Shown: positions 1 through 8,626 of the stretch, one piece after another
How positions within the stretch are numbered: the stretch's first letter is position 1
How the letters are laid out: the number at the start of each line of letters is the position of its first letter
Source: Deltaproteobacteria bacterium Ga0077539
Lineage (GTDB): Bacteria > Myxococcota_A > Polyangia > Polyangiales > Ga0077539
NCBI GenBank assembly: GCA_001465015.1
Contig: LNEO01000144.1
Span: 1-56,602 of the forward strand
Direction of reading: 5' to 3'
Length of the DNA: 56,602 nt
Translations under genes and position numbers: made by a program
The notes under the pieces: generated by a model
The model's database searches: none
Seen by the model: only the letters and a program-made list of their open reading frames with translations
What the model was told of the DNA's origin: nothing

Positions 1-122
1 GTGGGGGCCGCCGCGCGGCTCGATGTCAACCGTCGTTTCGTCGCTCGATTTGCAACTCCAAGTCGCTGTTTGTGTCGTGGAGTTTTCGGCGCCTATGGTG
101 CCCCCCATCCCCCGCCGTTGAC

Positions 123-521
123 TCAGCTCACTTTGCGCCGCTTGGGCAGCGAAGGAACGCGCTTGTTCAACGCTCGCTCCAGCGCCCGCTTGTCCTGCGC
201 GGCCATCGCGCTGAAGCGCACGCCCACGGCGCGACCACCATCACCGAGGCGCCGCCCGTGAACCACGCGCGCGACCGTGGCCTCGACGTCGAACCATCGC
301 GCCGCCTCGGGCTCGAAGAACGACAGGATCATCGAGTCGCCCGTCAGAACCTTCGCGCTCGATCGCAGCAGCGCTCCGGTGCTCGACAGGTCGAGCACGA
401 CGTTGCCGACCAGCGAGAAGTCTCGCTCGCGCACCGCTTCGCACGGCATCCGCACGGTCCTGCGCGCGGACACGCGGCGGTTGTTCTCACTTGATCCACT
501 GCTCACGGTTGAGTGCTGCAT
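123..521 (-). CDS. PilZ domain protein
   Basis: A 132-residue protein that is almost entirely one PilZ domain, the family that binds cyclic-di-GMP and controls motility, polysaccharide or development. Seen: an Arg-rich segment RRTVR near residue 20 followed by the DLSSTGALL strand near residue 45, which together match the RxxxR...(D/N)xSxxG ligand signature, and a closing GVRFSAM strand. I chose the ATG at 521 because GGAGG lies 6 nt upstream on the minus strand; a TTG at 539 is the alternative. It lies 78 nt downstream of the lipoprotein gene on the same strand, so it could be the last gene of that operon. No output domain is attached, so it probably acts by binding a partner. The family is clear; the process it controls is not. 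Confidence 0.8.
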   Translation of the reverse strand: MQHSTVSSGSSENNRRVSARRTVRMPCEAVRERDFSLVGNVVLDLSSTGALLRSSAKVLTGDSMILSFFEPEAARWFDVEATVARVVHGRRLGDGGRAVGVRFSAMAAQDKRALERALNKRVPSLPKRRKVS

Positions 522-599
522 TCGAGGCCTCCGACCCAATGGAGCCTACGTCGGTGCAGGTGCGATGATGTAGTTATCTACAGTCGATCGAGCGTGATC

Positions 600-1688
600 T
601 CAGGGATTCGTCGATTCTGTCGACTGTGTTTGGGGGTTCGCGCGCGGTCGCACGACCACGCGTCCCTGGCCTTCGGCAGCGAGCACGGTTCCGTCGCGGC
701 CGAAGACGAGCGGCGGCTCTGTGTCCGCGATCGCCACGGGCTCCGTGGGCCATTCGCCAGGAACGACCTGCCACCCCATCCCCCTCGACACAGCGAACGG
801 TCCGCCCGCCCCCGCGAGCGCCACGCGCCCGTCACGCAGGATGGCCGCCACCCTCGGCTCGAACGGCGCCGCGTTCACGATTCGCCGCAGCTCTTTCGCA
901 GGCCGCCCGCGCCACACCGAGCCGTCCTCGTGCACGACGTAGCCGAACGCCTCGACGTCCGCGAGCGTCGCGAGGAGACCGTCGCTCACCACGGTCGTGC
1001 GCGTGCCGTAACGAAGCACGTCGACGTCGCCGTCGGTACGCACACACACAATCGAGTCGTCAGCCAATGGTCGGACGGATTGATATCCGATCGACCCGTC
1101 GTACTCGACTCGCGAGCTCGTTGCATCCACGCGCACGAGCGACGGTCGCTGTCCCGCGACGAACAACGACTGCCCTCGCACGGCGAGCGCTCGCACCGTC
1201 CACGCGCCCGCCTCGGACGCGATCGGCGCACGTACCGCCTGCGCGATCGTCAGGTGATCACCGTCGGTCGATCGCAGGATCAACGCCCTGCCCGCGTTGT
1301 CTCCGCGGCCCTCGACCAGAAGCCACAACGCGCCGCGCGCAGCGACCACGTCCCGAGCCACGCCGCCGTCGAACGAAAGGGCCTCCCACCGCCCGTCTCG
1401 CACGCGAAACAGCCGTTCGTCGCTGATCGCGAACGCCCTCGTCGCGTCGAGCGCCGCGACGCGCTCGATGCGAAACGGCCGCTCGAGCGTCCCGCTTCGC
1501 CGCGCTCGGTCCTGCGCTCCGCTGTCGTCGACCGCCGAGCTGCCAGTGTCTTCGCGGGAAGAGTCTTGCGCGCTCGCCCTGCGCTCGTCCGGCGTGCGAA
1601 CGGCCGGCGGCGTCGGCTGACAACACGCGAACGCCACGCACAAAAGCGCGACTGGCAGCCCGAGCGTGCGCGATCCGACGGCGATCAC
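600..1688 (-). CDS. Putative lipoprotein with propeller-like repeats
   Basis: A 362-residue exported protein of unknown function. The N-terminus has a hydrophobic stretch ending in a lipobox-like AFACC at about residue 22, then a Ser/Asp-rich linker to about residue 70. The rest is strand-rich, with repeated short motifs of the type 'LFRVRDGRWEAL' and 'SVWRGR', suggestive of a six- or seven-bladed beta-propeller; I cannot name a family. The GTG start is supported by AAGAGGAG just upstream. It begins 51 nt after the DUF2520 gene on the same strand, so it is probably co-transcribed with the nadD group. This could also be a simple secreted sensor-like repeat protein; no catalytic residues are recognisable. 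Confidence 0.6.
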   Translation of the reverse strand: MIAVGSRTLGLPVALLCVAFACCQPTPPAVRTPDERRASAQDSSREDTGSSAVDDSGAQDRARRSGTLERPFRIERVAALDATRAFAISDERLFRVRDGRWEALSFDGGVARDVVAARGALWLLVEGRGDNAGRALILRSTDGDHLTIAQAVRAPIASEAGAWTVRALAVRGQSLFVAGQRPSLVRVDATSSRVEYDGSIGYQSVRPLADDSIVCVRTDGDVDVLRYGTRTTVVSDGLLATLADVEAFGYVVHEDGSVWRGRPAKELRRIVNAAPFEPRVAAILRDGRVALAGAGGPFAVSRGMGWQVVPGEWPTEPVAIADTEPPLVFGRDGTVLAAEGQGRVVVRPRANPQTQSTESTNP

Positions 1689-1739
1689 CGCTCCTCTTGT
1701 CCACCAGACACCAGGGTCTGCGCAACACCTCGTGTGCCC

Positions 1740-2585
1740 TCAACCATCGAGCAGCGCTCGGGCCCGGGCCAACACCGCGCTGTCTACCCCGCCTCGCTCG
1801 TCGAGGGACGCGATCACCTGCGCGAGGGCGGCCCGATACAGCGCAGCCGCCGGCGGATGCAGCGCCATCGCTTCGAGGTGCCGCGACACCGCCTGGGTGT
1901 CGCCCCGCAACAACGGAGAGGCCAGCGCGTCGGCGGCTCCCACCGCGCCGACGTTGTGCGCGACCGAGGCGAGCAGCGAAGAGGCGAACCGCGACGACGA
2001 ATCTTCCGTGGTCGTGCTCGAAGACGCAGCCGCACGAAAGAGCACCGCGGCGGCCTGCGCCAGGGCCACGCCCCCGGTCGCGCAGAGCGCCGCGGCCGCG
2101 TGGTACCTCGGCCTGTCGACGCCCTCGAGCCAGAACACCGAGAGACCCAAGCGCGCTCCCATCGCGCACACAGAATCAAACGCCCCGCGATCGCCCTCGA
2201 AGCTCGCGGACAGACCGCGCAGAGATGGCGGGCGCTCGGCGGAGGCTACAGCCACGAGGGGATGCATCGCGCCCACCCAAGCGCCGACGGAGCTCGCCGC
2301 GACGAGCTCTGCGGGGCCGCGCATTCCGGCGCAGTGAACGACGCTGTCTCCGCGGGCGACGAGCGCCTCGCTCGCGACGCGCTCTGCAGTGCTCGCGATG
2401 GCACTGTCGGTCACCGTCAACAGCAGCAGCCTCGCGCGACGGCGACGAGCGCCAATGGTCCACGATGGGTCCCGCGCGCGCACGAGCTCGAACGGGACGC
2501 GCGAATCCTCGAGCGAGCGGGCGAAGGCGGACCCCATGCGTCCGCCGCCCACGAGAATGATCTGCGCGGTCTTCGCTCGGGTCAC
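1740..2585 (-). CDS. Rossmann-fold DUF2520 domain protein
   Basis: A 281-residue protein of the Rossmann-like plus DUF2520 family, related to pyrroline-carboxylate reductase and F420-dependent NADP reductases; the substrate of the family is not established. Seen: the nucleotide-binding loop LVGGGRMGSAFA at the N-terminus, the family motif GAMHPLVAVAS near residue 105 and the C-terminal helical dimerisation region with RPRYHAAAALCA. The open frame extends further upstream, but that extension only shadows nadD in another frame. The GTG at 2585 overlaps the nadD stop in a GTGA arrangement, so translation is coupled to nadD. In other bacteria this family often sits with pantothenate or NAD-cofactor genes, which fits this context (inference). 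Confidence 0.8.
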   Translation of the reverse strand: MTRAKTAQIILVGGGRMGSAFARSLEDSRVPFELVRARDPSWTIGARRRRARLLLLTVTDSAIASTAERVASEALVARGDSVVHCAGMRGPAELVAASSVGAWVGAMHPLVAVASAERPPSLRGLSASFEGDRGAFDSVCAMGARLGLSVFWLEGVDRPRYHAAAALCATGGVALAQAAAVLFRAAASSSTTTEDSSSRFASSLLASVAHNVGAVGAADALASPLLRGDTQAVSRHLEAMALHPPAAALYRAALAQVIASLDERGGVDSAVLARARALLDG

Positions 2586-3130
2586 GCGCGATACAGCCCG
2601 CGCTCTTCGAAGTACGCCCGCACCGAGCGCGGAACGAGCGTCCCGACGTCCTCGCCCTTCGCCAACATCGCGCGCAGCTCCCGCGAGGCGACCTCGGGGA
2701 TCATCGGCGCAGGCGCGCCCGGCGCGGGGTGACCTTCGCGTCCGAGCACGATCAACGGGGCGAGCGCGACCACCTCGTCCCATGCGAACCACTTGTGCGC
2801 CTCGTTGAGGATGTCGCTGCCGACCACGAGGCGCAGCGACCAATCGGGGTGGGCCGTCGCGAGCGCGCGCAAGGTGTACAGCGTGCGGCTCTCGCCGCCG
2901 AGGGTCTGCTCGATGTTCGAGACGCTCGTGCGCGCGAGATCCGCGAAGGCGCGCTCGCACATCGCGAAGCGGTGCGCGAAAGGGACCAGCGATTTTCCAA
3001 GCGGATGATCGAAGGCTGGGATGACGATGAGCTGGTCGACCTCTTGTGTCGCGAGAACGTACGCGCCCGCGAGCACGTGCCCGACGTGCGGCGGGTTGAA
3101 GCTCCCGCCGAACACCGCCACCCGCGTCAC
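2582..3130 (-). CDS. nadD: Nicotinate-nucleotide adenylyltransferase
   Basis: NadD transfers AMP from ATP to nicotinate mononucleotide, giving deamido-NAD in NAD biosynthesis; cytoplasmic. The 182 residues are slightly short for the family but complete. Seen: the nucleotidyltransferase signature GGSFNPPHVGH at residues 8-18, the dimer and substrate loops, and EVASRELRAML near the C-terminus in place of the usual (I/S)SSTxIR. The start is GTG and overlaps the upstream gene's stop (GTGA); its own stop overlaps the DUF2520 start the same way. Such tight coupling on both sides suggests the three proteins are needed together. A related adenylyltransferase such as CoaD is unlikely given length and motif spacing. 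Confidence 0.87.
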   Translation of the reverse strand: MTRVAVFGGSFNPPHVGHVLAGAYVLATQEVDQLIVIPAFDHPLGKSLVPFAHRFAMCERAFADLARTSVSNIEQTLGGESRTLYTLRALATAHPDWSLRLVVGSDILNEAHKWFAWDEVVALAPLIVLGREGHPAPGAPAPMIPEVASRELRAMLAKGEDVGTLVPRSVRAYFEERGLYRA

Positions 3131-3741
3131 GCCGACTGCACTCCCATCTTCGCGCCTCGAGCCAGCGAGATCTTGTGCTCGAGCGTCACCGAGCCGCTCG
3201 CATCGTAGATCGCGCAGCGCAGGTGTTCACCGTCGTACTCGAGCAGCGCCGCAGAGGGGTTCGCGCCCATACCGATCCATCCAGGCGAGAGAAAGATACG
3301 CGGTCCAATCGCGCGCAGCTGCGGCTCGCGCGCGTTGCCCCACACGATGGCGGTCGCGTTGGCCACGTCGTCTTCGTCGAGCACGCCCTTGTCGAACACC
3401 ATCAGCACCACCCGGTCGTCGAGCATCTCGACCGCCCGCGATGGCGGCGCCGGAAGCGACGCGAGGTCGTTGAGCCTGCGAGCGCGCTTGTCGCGAGCGA
3501 GCAGGTCTTGCAGCGCTTCGGCGGGGGCGTCCGCTGCGAGCAGCGCGACCTCGTCGAGAAACGCGCTCTCGTCCGCGGGCGCGCCGAGGCGCGAGGCCCA
3601 CCCAGCGATCGCGCGATCGAGCGCGTCGTCCGCGCCGAGGTACACGACACGATCGGCACGAAGCTCGAAGAGCAAGAGCTCTGCGGGCCCCCTGAGCGCA
3701 GTCGCGTCGCCGCGACAAGGACCGATGAAACCGAGCTTCAT
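3127..3741 (-). CDS. Degenerate calcineurin-like phosphoesterase-fold protein
   Basis: A 204-residue protein whose strand order looks like a YfcE-type metallophosphoesterase. It begins MKLGFIGPCRGDA, has VVYLGADDALDRA near residue 35, and ends with a region near residue 155 (AIGPRIFLSPGWIG) resembling the final 'GHTH...NPGS' part. However, the metal ligands expected at DxH, GDxx, GNHE and GHxH are all replaced, so catalysis by the usual route is unlikely. I chose the ATG at 3741 because the protein then begins at the fold's first strand; a GTG at 3771 is also open. It overlaps nadD by 4 nt. Family assignment is by pattern only; a regulatory or structural role is possible. Confidence 0.6.
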   Translation of the reverse strand: MKLGFIGPCRGDATALRGPAELLLFELRADRVVYLGADDALDRAIAGWASRLGAPADESAFLDEVALLAADAPAEALQDLLARDKRARRLNDLASLPAPPSRAVEMLDDRVVLMVFDKGVLDEDDVANATAIVWGNAREPQLRAIGPRIFLSPGWIGMGANPSAALLEYDGEHLRCAIYDASGSVTLEHKISLARGAKMGVQSA

Positions 3742-3813
3742 GGAGTGGCTCGGAGGACGGTAACTGATCACGAAGAAATCAGCATCAGCCGTCGATCCGA
3801 AGCACGAAAACGG

Positions 3814-4965
3814 TCAGCCCGGGATCGGGATGCAGCAGCCCGTCGTGCAATAGAAGTTCGCCGGACACGCGGCTTGCCCGGGGAGTCCGCACGCTTGAAT
3901 TCCCGCCGGGCACTGGCTCGCGGGCGTTCCGCTGTCAGTGACAGGAACGGTGCTGTCGGGGCGGCTGCCGTCGGCGGGAGTGAACCCGTCGGCAGGCATC
4001 CCGCCATCGGGCACCGGCGGCGGAAAGCACTCGGGCGGAGGCATGGGCCGACCGATGCAGACCTCGCAGGGACCGCAGTCGTTGAAGCAGCTCGGCACTG
4101 GCGTGCACGGCTTGCAACGATTGACGTCCCCAGCGGCAGCGAGCGTGCACGACCCGTTGCCAGCGTTGTCGGTCGAGCCGAGCCACACGAACTCGCCGCC
4201 CATCGCCGCAGACCGGCCGCGGATCGAGGGAAAGGTGCAGCAGCCGAAGCAGTCGCAGCCGTTGGGCGTGATCGGCCTGCAAGTGTCCAAACACTGGCGC
4301 GGCTGCGTCGCAGGGCACGTCATTCCGCCGACCGCGTTGCGATCGTACGGACACGTCGGACCCTCGGGCGGAAAGTTGGGCGCGACCGACAACGGGTCGC
4401 ATCGATGATCCCAGCGACACTGATCGGACCCCGATCCGTTGCCTGCATCGAAGTAGCAGTCGACGCGGCATCGCCCTCCCGACTCACCGGGAACGCCCGT
4501 GAGCAACACAGGCCCCTCGGTGTTGTCGCACGGGCCGAGACACTCGGGGTCCGCTTCGTCGACGCGACCATCACCGTCGTTGTCGATACAGTCGGCGCAC
4601 TGGGCGACGCCGCCGCCGCCAGCGCACATGCGCGGGACACACACCGTTCGCGAGTCGCTGGGGACGTCCATCGGCGCGGTGACATCGGTGGGCGGCGTGG
4701 CATCCGGTGGAATCACGCGTCCGTCCGGGAGCGTCACCTGACCGTCTGGCCCCACAACGGTGCCGTCTGGAAAGGACGCGTTGCCGTCCATTCCACCGCT
4801 GCTATCCCCGGTCATTCCGCCGTCCATCTGGGACGTCGCGGAGTCTCCCCCATCCGATGGCGTGCTGTTCGAGCTGCACGCCACCGTGCTCGTGACTGCC
4901 GCGACGAACGCGAGGCCCCGAAGCGCCCGACGGGTCGCTCGATGGTGAAGGCTGTCTGATTTCAT
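3814..4965 (-). CDS. Cys-rich secreted lipoprotein with DGG linker
   Basis: A 383-residue predicted outer-membrane lipoprotein. The signal peptide ends in a lipobox at VACSS (about residue 30). It is followed by a long Asp/Gly/Ser/Pro-rich linker (about 30-110, with repeats such as FPDGTVVGPDGQV) and a Cys-rich body. The body includes CIDNDGDGRVDEADPEC, the calcium-binding-like D-x-D-x-D loop common in MopE-type and other myxobacterial surface proteins. The end has several Cys pairs (CTTGCCIPIPG). The ATG at 4965 gives a clean signal peptide; an upstream start at 5040 would bury it. It is divergent from glmU with an 84-nt gap. Function unknown. Confidence 0.7.
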   Translation of the reverse strand: MKSDSLHHRATRRALRGLAFVAAVTSTVACSSNSTPSDGGDSATSQMDGGMTGDSSGGMDGNASFPDGTVVGPDGQVTLPDGRVIPPDATPPTDVTAPMDVPSDSRTVCVPRMCAGGGGVAQCADCIDNDGDGRVDEADPECLGPCDNTEGPVLLTGVPGESGGRCRVDCYFDAGNGSGSDQCRWDHRCDPLSVAPNFPPEGPTCPYDRNAVGGMTCPATQPRQCLDTCRPITPNGCDCFGCCTFPSIRGRSAAMGGEFVWLGSTDNAGNGSCTLAAAGDVNRCKPCTPVPSCFNDCGPCEVCIGRPMPPPECFPPPVPDGGMPADGFTPADGSRPDSTVPVTDSGTPASQCPAGIQACGLPGQAACPANFYCTTGCCIPIPG

Positions 4966-5049
4966 TGGCTTAGTATGCCCACAAAGCGACCACCGTCGCG
5001 AATCCCTTTCGACGCCCTCGCGCCTGCTGTGGGACAACACCGATCAATC

Positions 5050-6477
5050 ATGACAACAGAACGCACCGTCGTGATCCTCGCCGCCGGACAGGGGACGAGG
5101 ATGAAGTCTTCACTGCCCAAGGTCCTCCATCAGATCGCGGGCGTTCCGATGATCAGCTTTGCGATCGACGCCGCGCTCGCGCTCGACCCCGAGCGCGTGA
5201 TCGTCGTCGTCGGACACGGGCGAGACCAGGTCGAGGCCGCCGTGCGCGCGCGGTTCTCCGACCGAGTGGTCTTCGCGCTGCAACAACAGCAACGAGGAAC
5301 CGCAGACGCCGTGCTCGCCGCCCTGCCGCAGGTGCCCGCGACGAGCCGCGAGGTGATCATCACGTACGGGGACTGTCCCCTCGTGCCCGGGGCGTTCTTG
5401 CAGAAGCTCGCGCTGGCGCGGTCCGATCGAGAAGCGCTCATGTCCGTCGCGACCGCGCGGATCGATGACTCCACCGGCTACGGCAGGATCATCTTCGATG
5501 GAAATAGCACCAACGGAGCGCGCAACATCCTCGCCATTCGCGAGCACAAGGACTGCTCGGAGCAAGAGCGCGCCATCGACGTCATCAACGCAGGACTCTA
5601 CGCGGTCGATCGCGCGTTTCTCGACAGCGCGCTCAGCAAGATCGACGCGAGCAACGCGCAAGGGGAGTTCTATCTCACAGACCTCGTCGCCCTCGCCAAT
5701 CGCGACGCGTCCACGCGGACCAAGGCCGTCGAGCTGCGCGGCGACGCATCGCTCCTCCGCGGAATCAACGACCGCGCCGAGCTCGCCGACGCCGAAGCGG
5801 ACATGACCGAGATCCTCAACGATCGCTGGCGACGCGCGGGTAACACCATCGCCCGAGGCGCGCGCATCGATCGCGACGTCGAGCTCGAGCGCGACGTCAC
5901 CATCGCGCAAGGCGCGGTCCTCCGCGGCCGAACCCGAGTGGCGAGCAACACAGTCATCGACGTCGGCTGCGTCCTCGATGACGCCGAGATCGGCGAGTCC
6001 GTTACGCTCAAGCCCTACTCGATCGTGACGCGCTCGAAGATCGGCGCCCGCGCGCAGATCGGTCCGTTCGCGCACGTGCGACCGGACAGCGACGTCGCCG
6101 AAGACGCGCACGTGGGCAACTTCGTCGAGCTCAAGAAGACCCGCATGGCCAAGGGAGCGAAGGCCAATCACCTCGCGTACCTCGGCGACGGCGTGATCGG
6201 CGCGGGCGCCAACATCGGCGCAGGCACGATCTTCTGCAACTACGACGGCTTTCAGAAGCACACCACCACGGTGGGTGAGGGTGCGTTCGTCGGCTCCAAC
6301 AGCTCCCTCGTCGCGCCGATCGCGATCGGAGCTGGGGCCTACGTAGGAAGCGGAAGCGTCGTCACCAAGAACGTCCCGGACGGCGCGCTCGCGGTGGGAC
6401 GCGCCCGGCAAGAGAACAAAGAGGGATACGCCGAGCGAATTCGCGCGATGAAGAAGAAGCCGCCCGCAAAACCATGA
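5050..6477 (+). CDS. glmU: Bifunctional GlcNAc-1-P uridyltransferase / GlcN-1-P acetyltransferase
   Basis: GlmU makes UDP-N-acetylglucosamine, acetylating glucosamine-1-phosphate with acetyl-CoA and then adding UMP; the product feeds peptidoglycan and lipopolysaccharide synthesis. The 475 residues match the family length. Seen: the pyrophosphorylase loop LAAGQGTRMKSSLPKVLH near residue 10, QQQQRGTADAVLAA for uridine binding, YGDCPLV, a central linker, and a left-handed beta-helix of hexapeptide repeats from about residue 270 ending with the acetyltransferase segment NYDGFQKHTT. The ATG at 5050 starts directly before the first strand; an in-frame start 75 nt upstream would add an unconserved tail. 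Followed closely by a small secreted protein gene. Confidence 0.95.
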   Translation: MTTERTVVILAAGQGTRMKSSLPKVLHQIAGVPMISFAIDAALALDPERVIVVVGHGRDQVEAAVRARFSDRVVFALQQQQRGTADAVLAALPQVPATSREVIITYGDCPLVPGAFLQKLALARSDREALMSVATARIDDSTGYGRIIFDGNSTNGARNILAIREHKDCSEQERAIDVINAGLYAVDRAFLDSALSKIDASNAQGEFYLTDLVALANRDASTRTKAVELRGDASLLRGINDRAELADAEADMTEILNDRWRRAGNTIARGARIDRDVELERDVTIAQGAVLRGRTRVASNTVIDVGCVLDDAEIGESVTLKPYSIVTRSKIGARAQIGPFAHVRPDSDVAEDAHVGNFVELKKTRMAKGAKANHLAYLGDGVIGAGANIGAGTIFCNYDGFQKHTTTVGEGAFVGSNSSLVAPIAIGAGAYVGSGSVVTKNVPDGALAVGRARQENKEGYAERIRAMKKKPPAKP

Positions 6478-6490
6478 CACATTGAGTGCC

Positions 6491-6976
6491 ATGAGTTGGA
6501 CTCGAGTCTTCTGTGTGCTCGCTTCGACTGCATGGCTCTCCCTCGCCGCTCCCGGCTGCGGCGCGCCCGCTTCGGCGTGTCCTGGCCCGAGCTGTCCGTG
6601 CATTGGCGGTGCCGCAAACGCCTGCCAATGCACCAACGGATCGAACTGCTCGTGGTCCATCACGAACAGCGGCAGCTTCGTGTGCGGCAGCGCCGCGACG
6701 TGCGCGACGCGCTGTCAGGACTCGTGCAACGTCACCTGCGGCCCCGGCGGAAGCTGCAACCACGAGGGCGCCAACAGCAACAACGTCACGTGCAACAACA
6801 CGACGTGCAACGTCCGGGTCGGACCGAGCTCCAACGTCAACTGCAACGGCGGAGCGCGGTGCACGATCACCTGCACAGGCACTTGCAACGTCGACTGCCG
6901 AGGCGCTGGCTCTTGCACGCTCGTTTGCGGCACCGCCGCGCCGCGCTCGGTCATGACAACGGACCAGTGCCAGTAG
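6491..6976 (+). CDS. Small Cys/Asn-rich repeat lipoprotein
   Basis: A 161-residue exported protein. A hydrophobic signal segment ends in a lipobox-like APGCG at about residue 23. The rest is dominated by short repeats with Cys at every few positions, for example SCNVTCGPGGSCN, NVTCNNTTCNV and TCTGTCNVDCRG. That pattern suits a small disulphide-staggered beta-solenoid, but I do not recognise a named family. The ATG at 6491 is preferred over a TTG at 6482. It starts 13 nt after glmU and may be read with it, though no functional link is obvious. Probably a surface protein. Confidence 0.6.
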   Translation: MSWTRVFCVLASTAWLSLAAPGCGAPASACPGPSCPCIGGAANACQCTNGSNCSWSITNSGSFVCGSAATCATRCQDSCNVTCGPGGSCNHEGANSNNVTCNNTTCNVRVGPSSNVNCNGGARCTITCTGTCNVDCRGAGSCTLVCGTAAPRSVMTTDQCQ

Positions 6977-7031
6977 CAAGCGGGTCGCCGCAACAACAAC
7001 GCCGCGTGACGAGTAGGTTATCCTTCGGGCC

Positions 7032-7604
7032 GTGATCTTCGAGGCTCCGGTCCGAGGCTTCTACGCGTCGCTCGTGCTCGCGGTCGCTAGCCTTGCGTCG
7101 AGCTGCGAGCCGAGACCGGCGACCGCGCTGGTCGTTCGATTCGCGACCGACGTCGAGCCCGCGCGCGCGCGTCGCGTCGCGCTGACGCTGCGCTGGGACG
7201 AGCCAGGCTCGAGCGAGTTCGCGATGCGCGACTACGTGCTCGGCGGGGGCGCCGGGGACGCAGGTGGACTGCGCTTTCCCGGGAGCGTCGTCGTGGCTCC
7301 CGTCGACGCGCGCGAAGCCGCCCGCGCAGCGAGAGCCCTGCACGTGCAAGCGACGCTGTTCGCGACCGCGAGCGACGGAGCGACGCGCGCCCACAGCACC
7401 GCGCGCGCGCTCGTGCGACTCACCGACGAGCGGACGGTCGCCGTCGATCTCTTCTTCGCCGACCTGTGCGCGACCTCGGGAACCAACGCGCGCTGCACCA
7501 CTGCGGAGTCCTGCACGGTCTCGAGCGGACAAGCGCAGTGCGCACCGGTCGCGCTCCAGGACCGCCTGCCCGAATACCAGTCAGACGCTTCCATCCGGGA
7601 CTAG
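7032..7604 (+). CDS. Putative lipoprotein, unknown function
   Basis: A 190-residue predicted lipoprotein. The GTG start gives a signal peptide ending in ASSCE at about residue 25. The middle is a beta-rich region without a named domain. The end carries four Cys (CATSGTNARC, ESCTVSSGQAQC), the kind of short disulphide knot frequent in myxobacterial surface lipoproteins. It sits 13 nt upstream of a TPR/PEGA protein in the same direction, so the two are probably co-expressed and may act together at the envelope. Function unknown. Confidence 0.6.
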   Translation: MIFEAPVRGFYASLVLAVASLASSCEPRPATALVVRFATDVEPARARRVALTLRWDEPGSSEFAMRDYVLGGGAGDAGGLRFPGSVVVAPVDAREAARAARALHVQATLFATASDGATRAHSTARALVRLTDERTVAVDLFFADLCATSGTNARCTTAESCTVSSGQAQCAPVALQDRLPEYQSDASIRD

Positions 7605-7617
7605 CTCATTTGATTTC

Positions 7618-8568
7618 ATGATCACGAATCGAAACACGCTTCGACTCGCCGCTCTCTTCGCCGCCCTCGCCTCCTCGCGATCGCGTGCGGTTCGGGCGCA
7701 GAGCGCCCCATCGACGGCCGTCACGCAGACCGACGAGCCCGCGGCGCGTGAGCTCTTCAACCGCGGGGTCGCCGCGCTCGGAGAGGCGCGCTTCGCCGAG
7801 GCCGCGGGGCTCTTCGAAGAGAGCTACCGACGCAACCCCGCGCCGGTCGCGCTCTTCAACCTCGCGTTCGCGTATCGCGGCCTCGGTCGCTACCTCGACG
7901 CTGCGGCGTGCGTGCGGCGCTTTCTCGATAACCCTGGAAGTACCCCAGCAGATCGCGTCGAGGCCGCGCGCGTCGAGCTCGGCGCGCTCGAGCGTTCGAT
8001 CGCGCGAGTCTCGCTCACGGTGCGGCCGACGACGGCCGTCGTGCGCGTCGACGGAAGGCCCGCGCGTGTGATCGAAGGATCGATCGAGCTCGACCCTGGG
8101 CGGCGCGTGATCGAGCTGTCGCTCGACGGATTTCGCTCCGAGCGACGAGAGCTTCAGTTAACAGCGGGCGCGAGAGAGACGCTGTCGATCGAGCTCTCGC
8201 TCATCGATGACGCCGCGCGGCTGCGGGTCGAACCGTCGGTCGCATCGGCGCGCGTCACGATCGACGGGGCGTTCGTGGGCGCGGGGCTGGTCGAGCGACG
8301 CGCGACGATGGGCGTTCATCGCGTGACGGTCTCGGCCGAGGGGTATGTCCCCCTCGAGCGAACGGTGCGCGTCGGCGGAACGGGCGTGGTCCGCGTCGAC
8401 GCGGTGCTCCAGCGCCCGCGCAGCAACTACTGGCTCTGGCTCGGGCCAACGATCGGCGTCGTCGCGGCGACGGGCCTCTCGGTCGGAGGCTACTTTCTCT
8501 GGCGCGAGCTTCGGCCAACCGCAGAGCCGCCGCTACCGCCAGACCGCTGGGGCGACCCAGTGTTCTAA
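7618..8568 (+). CDS. TPR and PEGA-domain membrane protein
   Basis: A 316-residue envelope protein. An N-terminal signal or TM segment is followed by a TPR pair (about residues 40-110; ARELFNRGVAALGEARFAEAA, then PVALFNLAFAYRGLGRYLDAA). Two PEGA-like beta domains follow at about 125-270, with the typical VRVDGR and VTIDGAFVGAG strands. Near the C-terminus is a single TM helix (YWLWLGPTIGVVAATGLSVGGYFLW) and a short tail. I use the ATG at 7618; the long open frame upstream shadows the preceding gene. This architecture is common and poorly characterised in myxobacteria, probably linking periplasm or cell surface to the membrane. The truncated gene at the right end of the window has the same plan. 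Confidence 0.7.
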   Translation: MITNRNTLRLAALFAALASSRSRAVRAQSAPSTAVTQTDEPAARELFNRGVAALGEARFAEAAGLFEESYRRNPAPVALFNLAFAYRGLGRYLDAAACVRRFLDNPGSTPADRVEAARVELGALERSIARVSLTVRPTTAVVRVDGRPARVIEGSIELDPGRRVIELSLDGFRSERRELQLTAGARETLSIELSLIDDAARLRVEPSVASARVTIDGAFVGAGLVERRATMGVHRVTVSAEGYVPLERTVRVGGTGVVRVDAVLQRPRSNYWLWLGPTIGVVAATGLSVGGYFLWRELRPTAEPPLPPDRWGDPVF

Positions 8569-8626
8569 GCGGGCGTTGGAGCGGCGTGGGAGCAGAGACC
8601 GCCGCCCCGCTGGCCTCGTTGCGAGT

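Noticed and set aside
1..261. A plus-strand open frame at the left edge.
   Set aside because: It has no domain or ribosome site, is rich in Arg/Ala/Pro, and mostly lies antisense to the well-supported PilZ gene.
8581..8605. GCGGCG...CGCCGC hairpin between the convergent genes ending at 8568 and 8627.
   Set aside because: A 6-bp GC stem with a 13-nt loop is expected by chance at this GC content; support is too weak to call a terminator.
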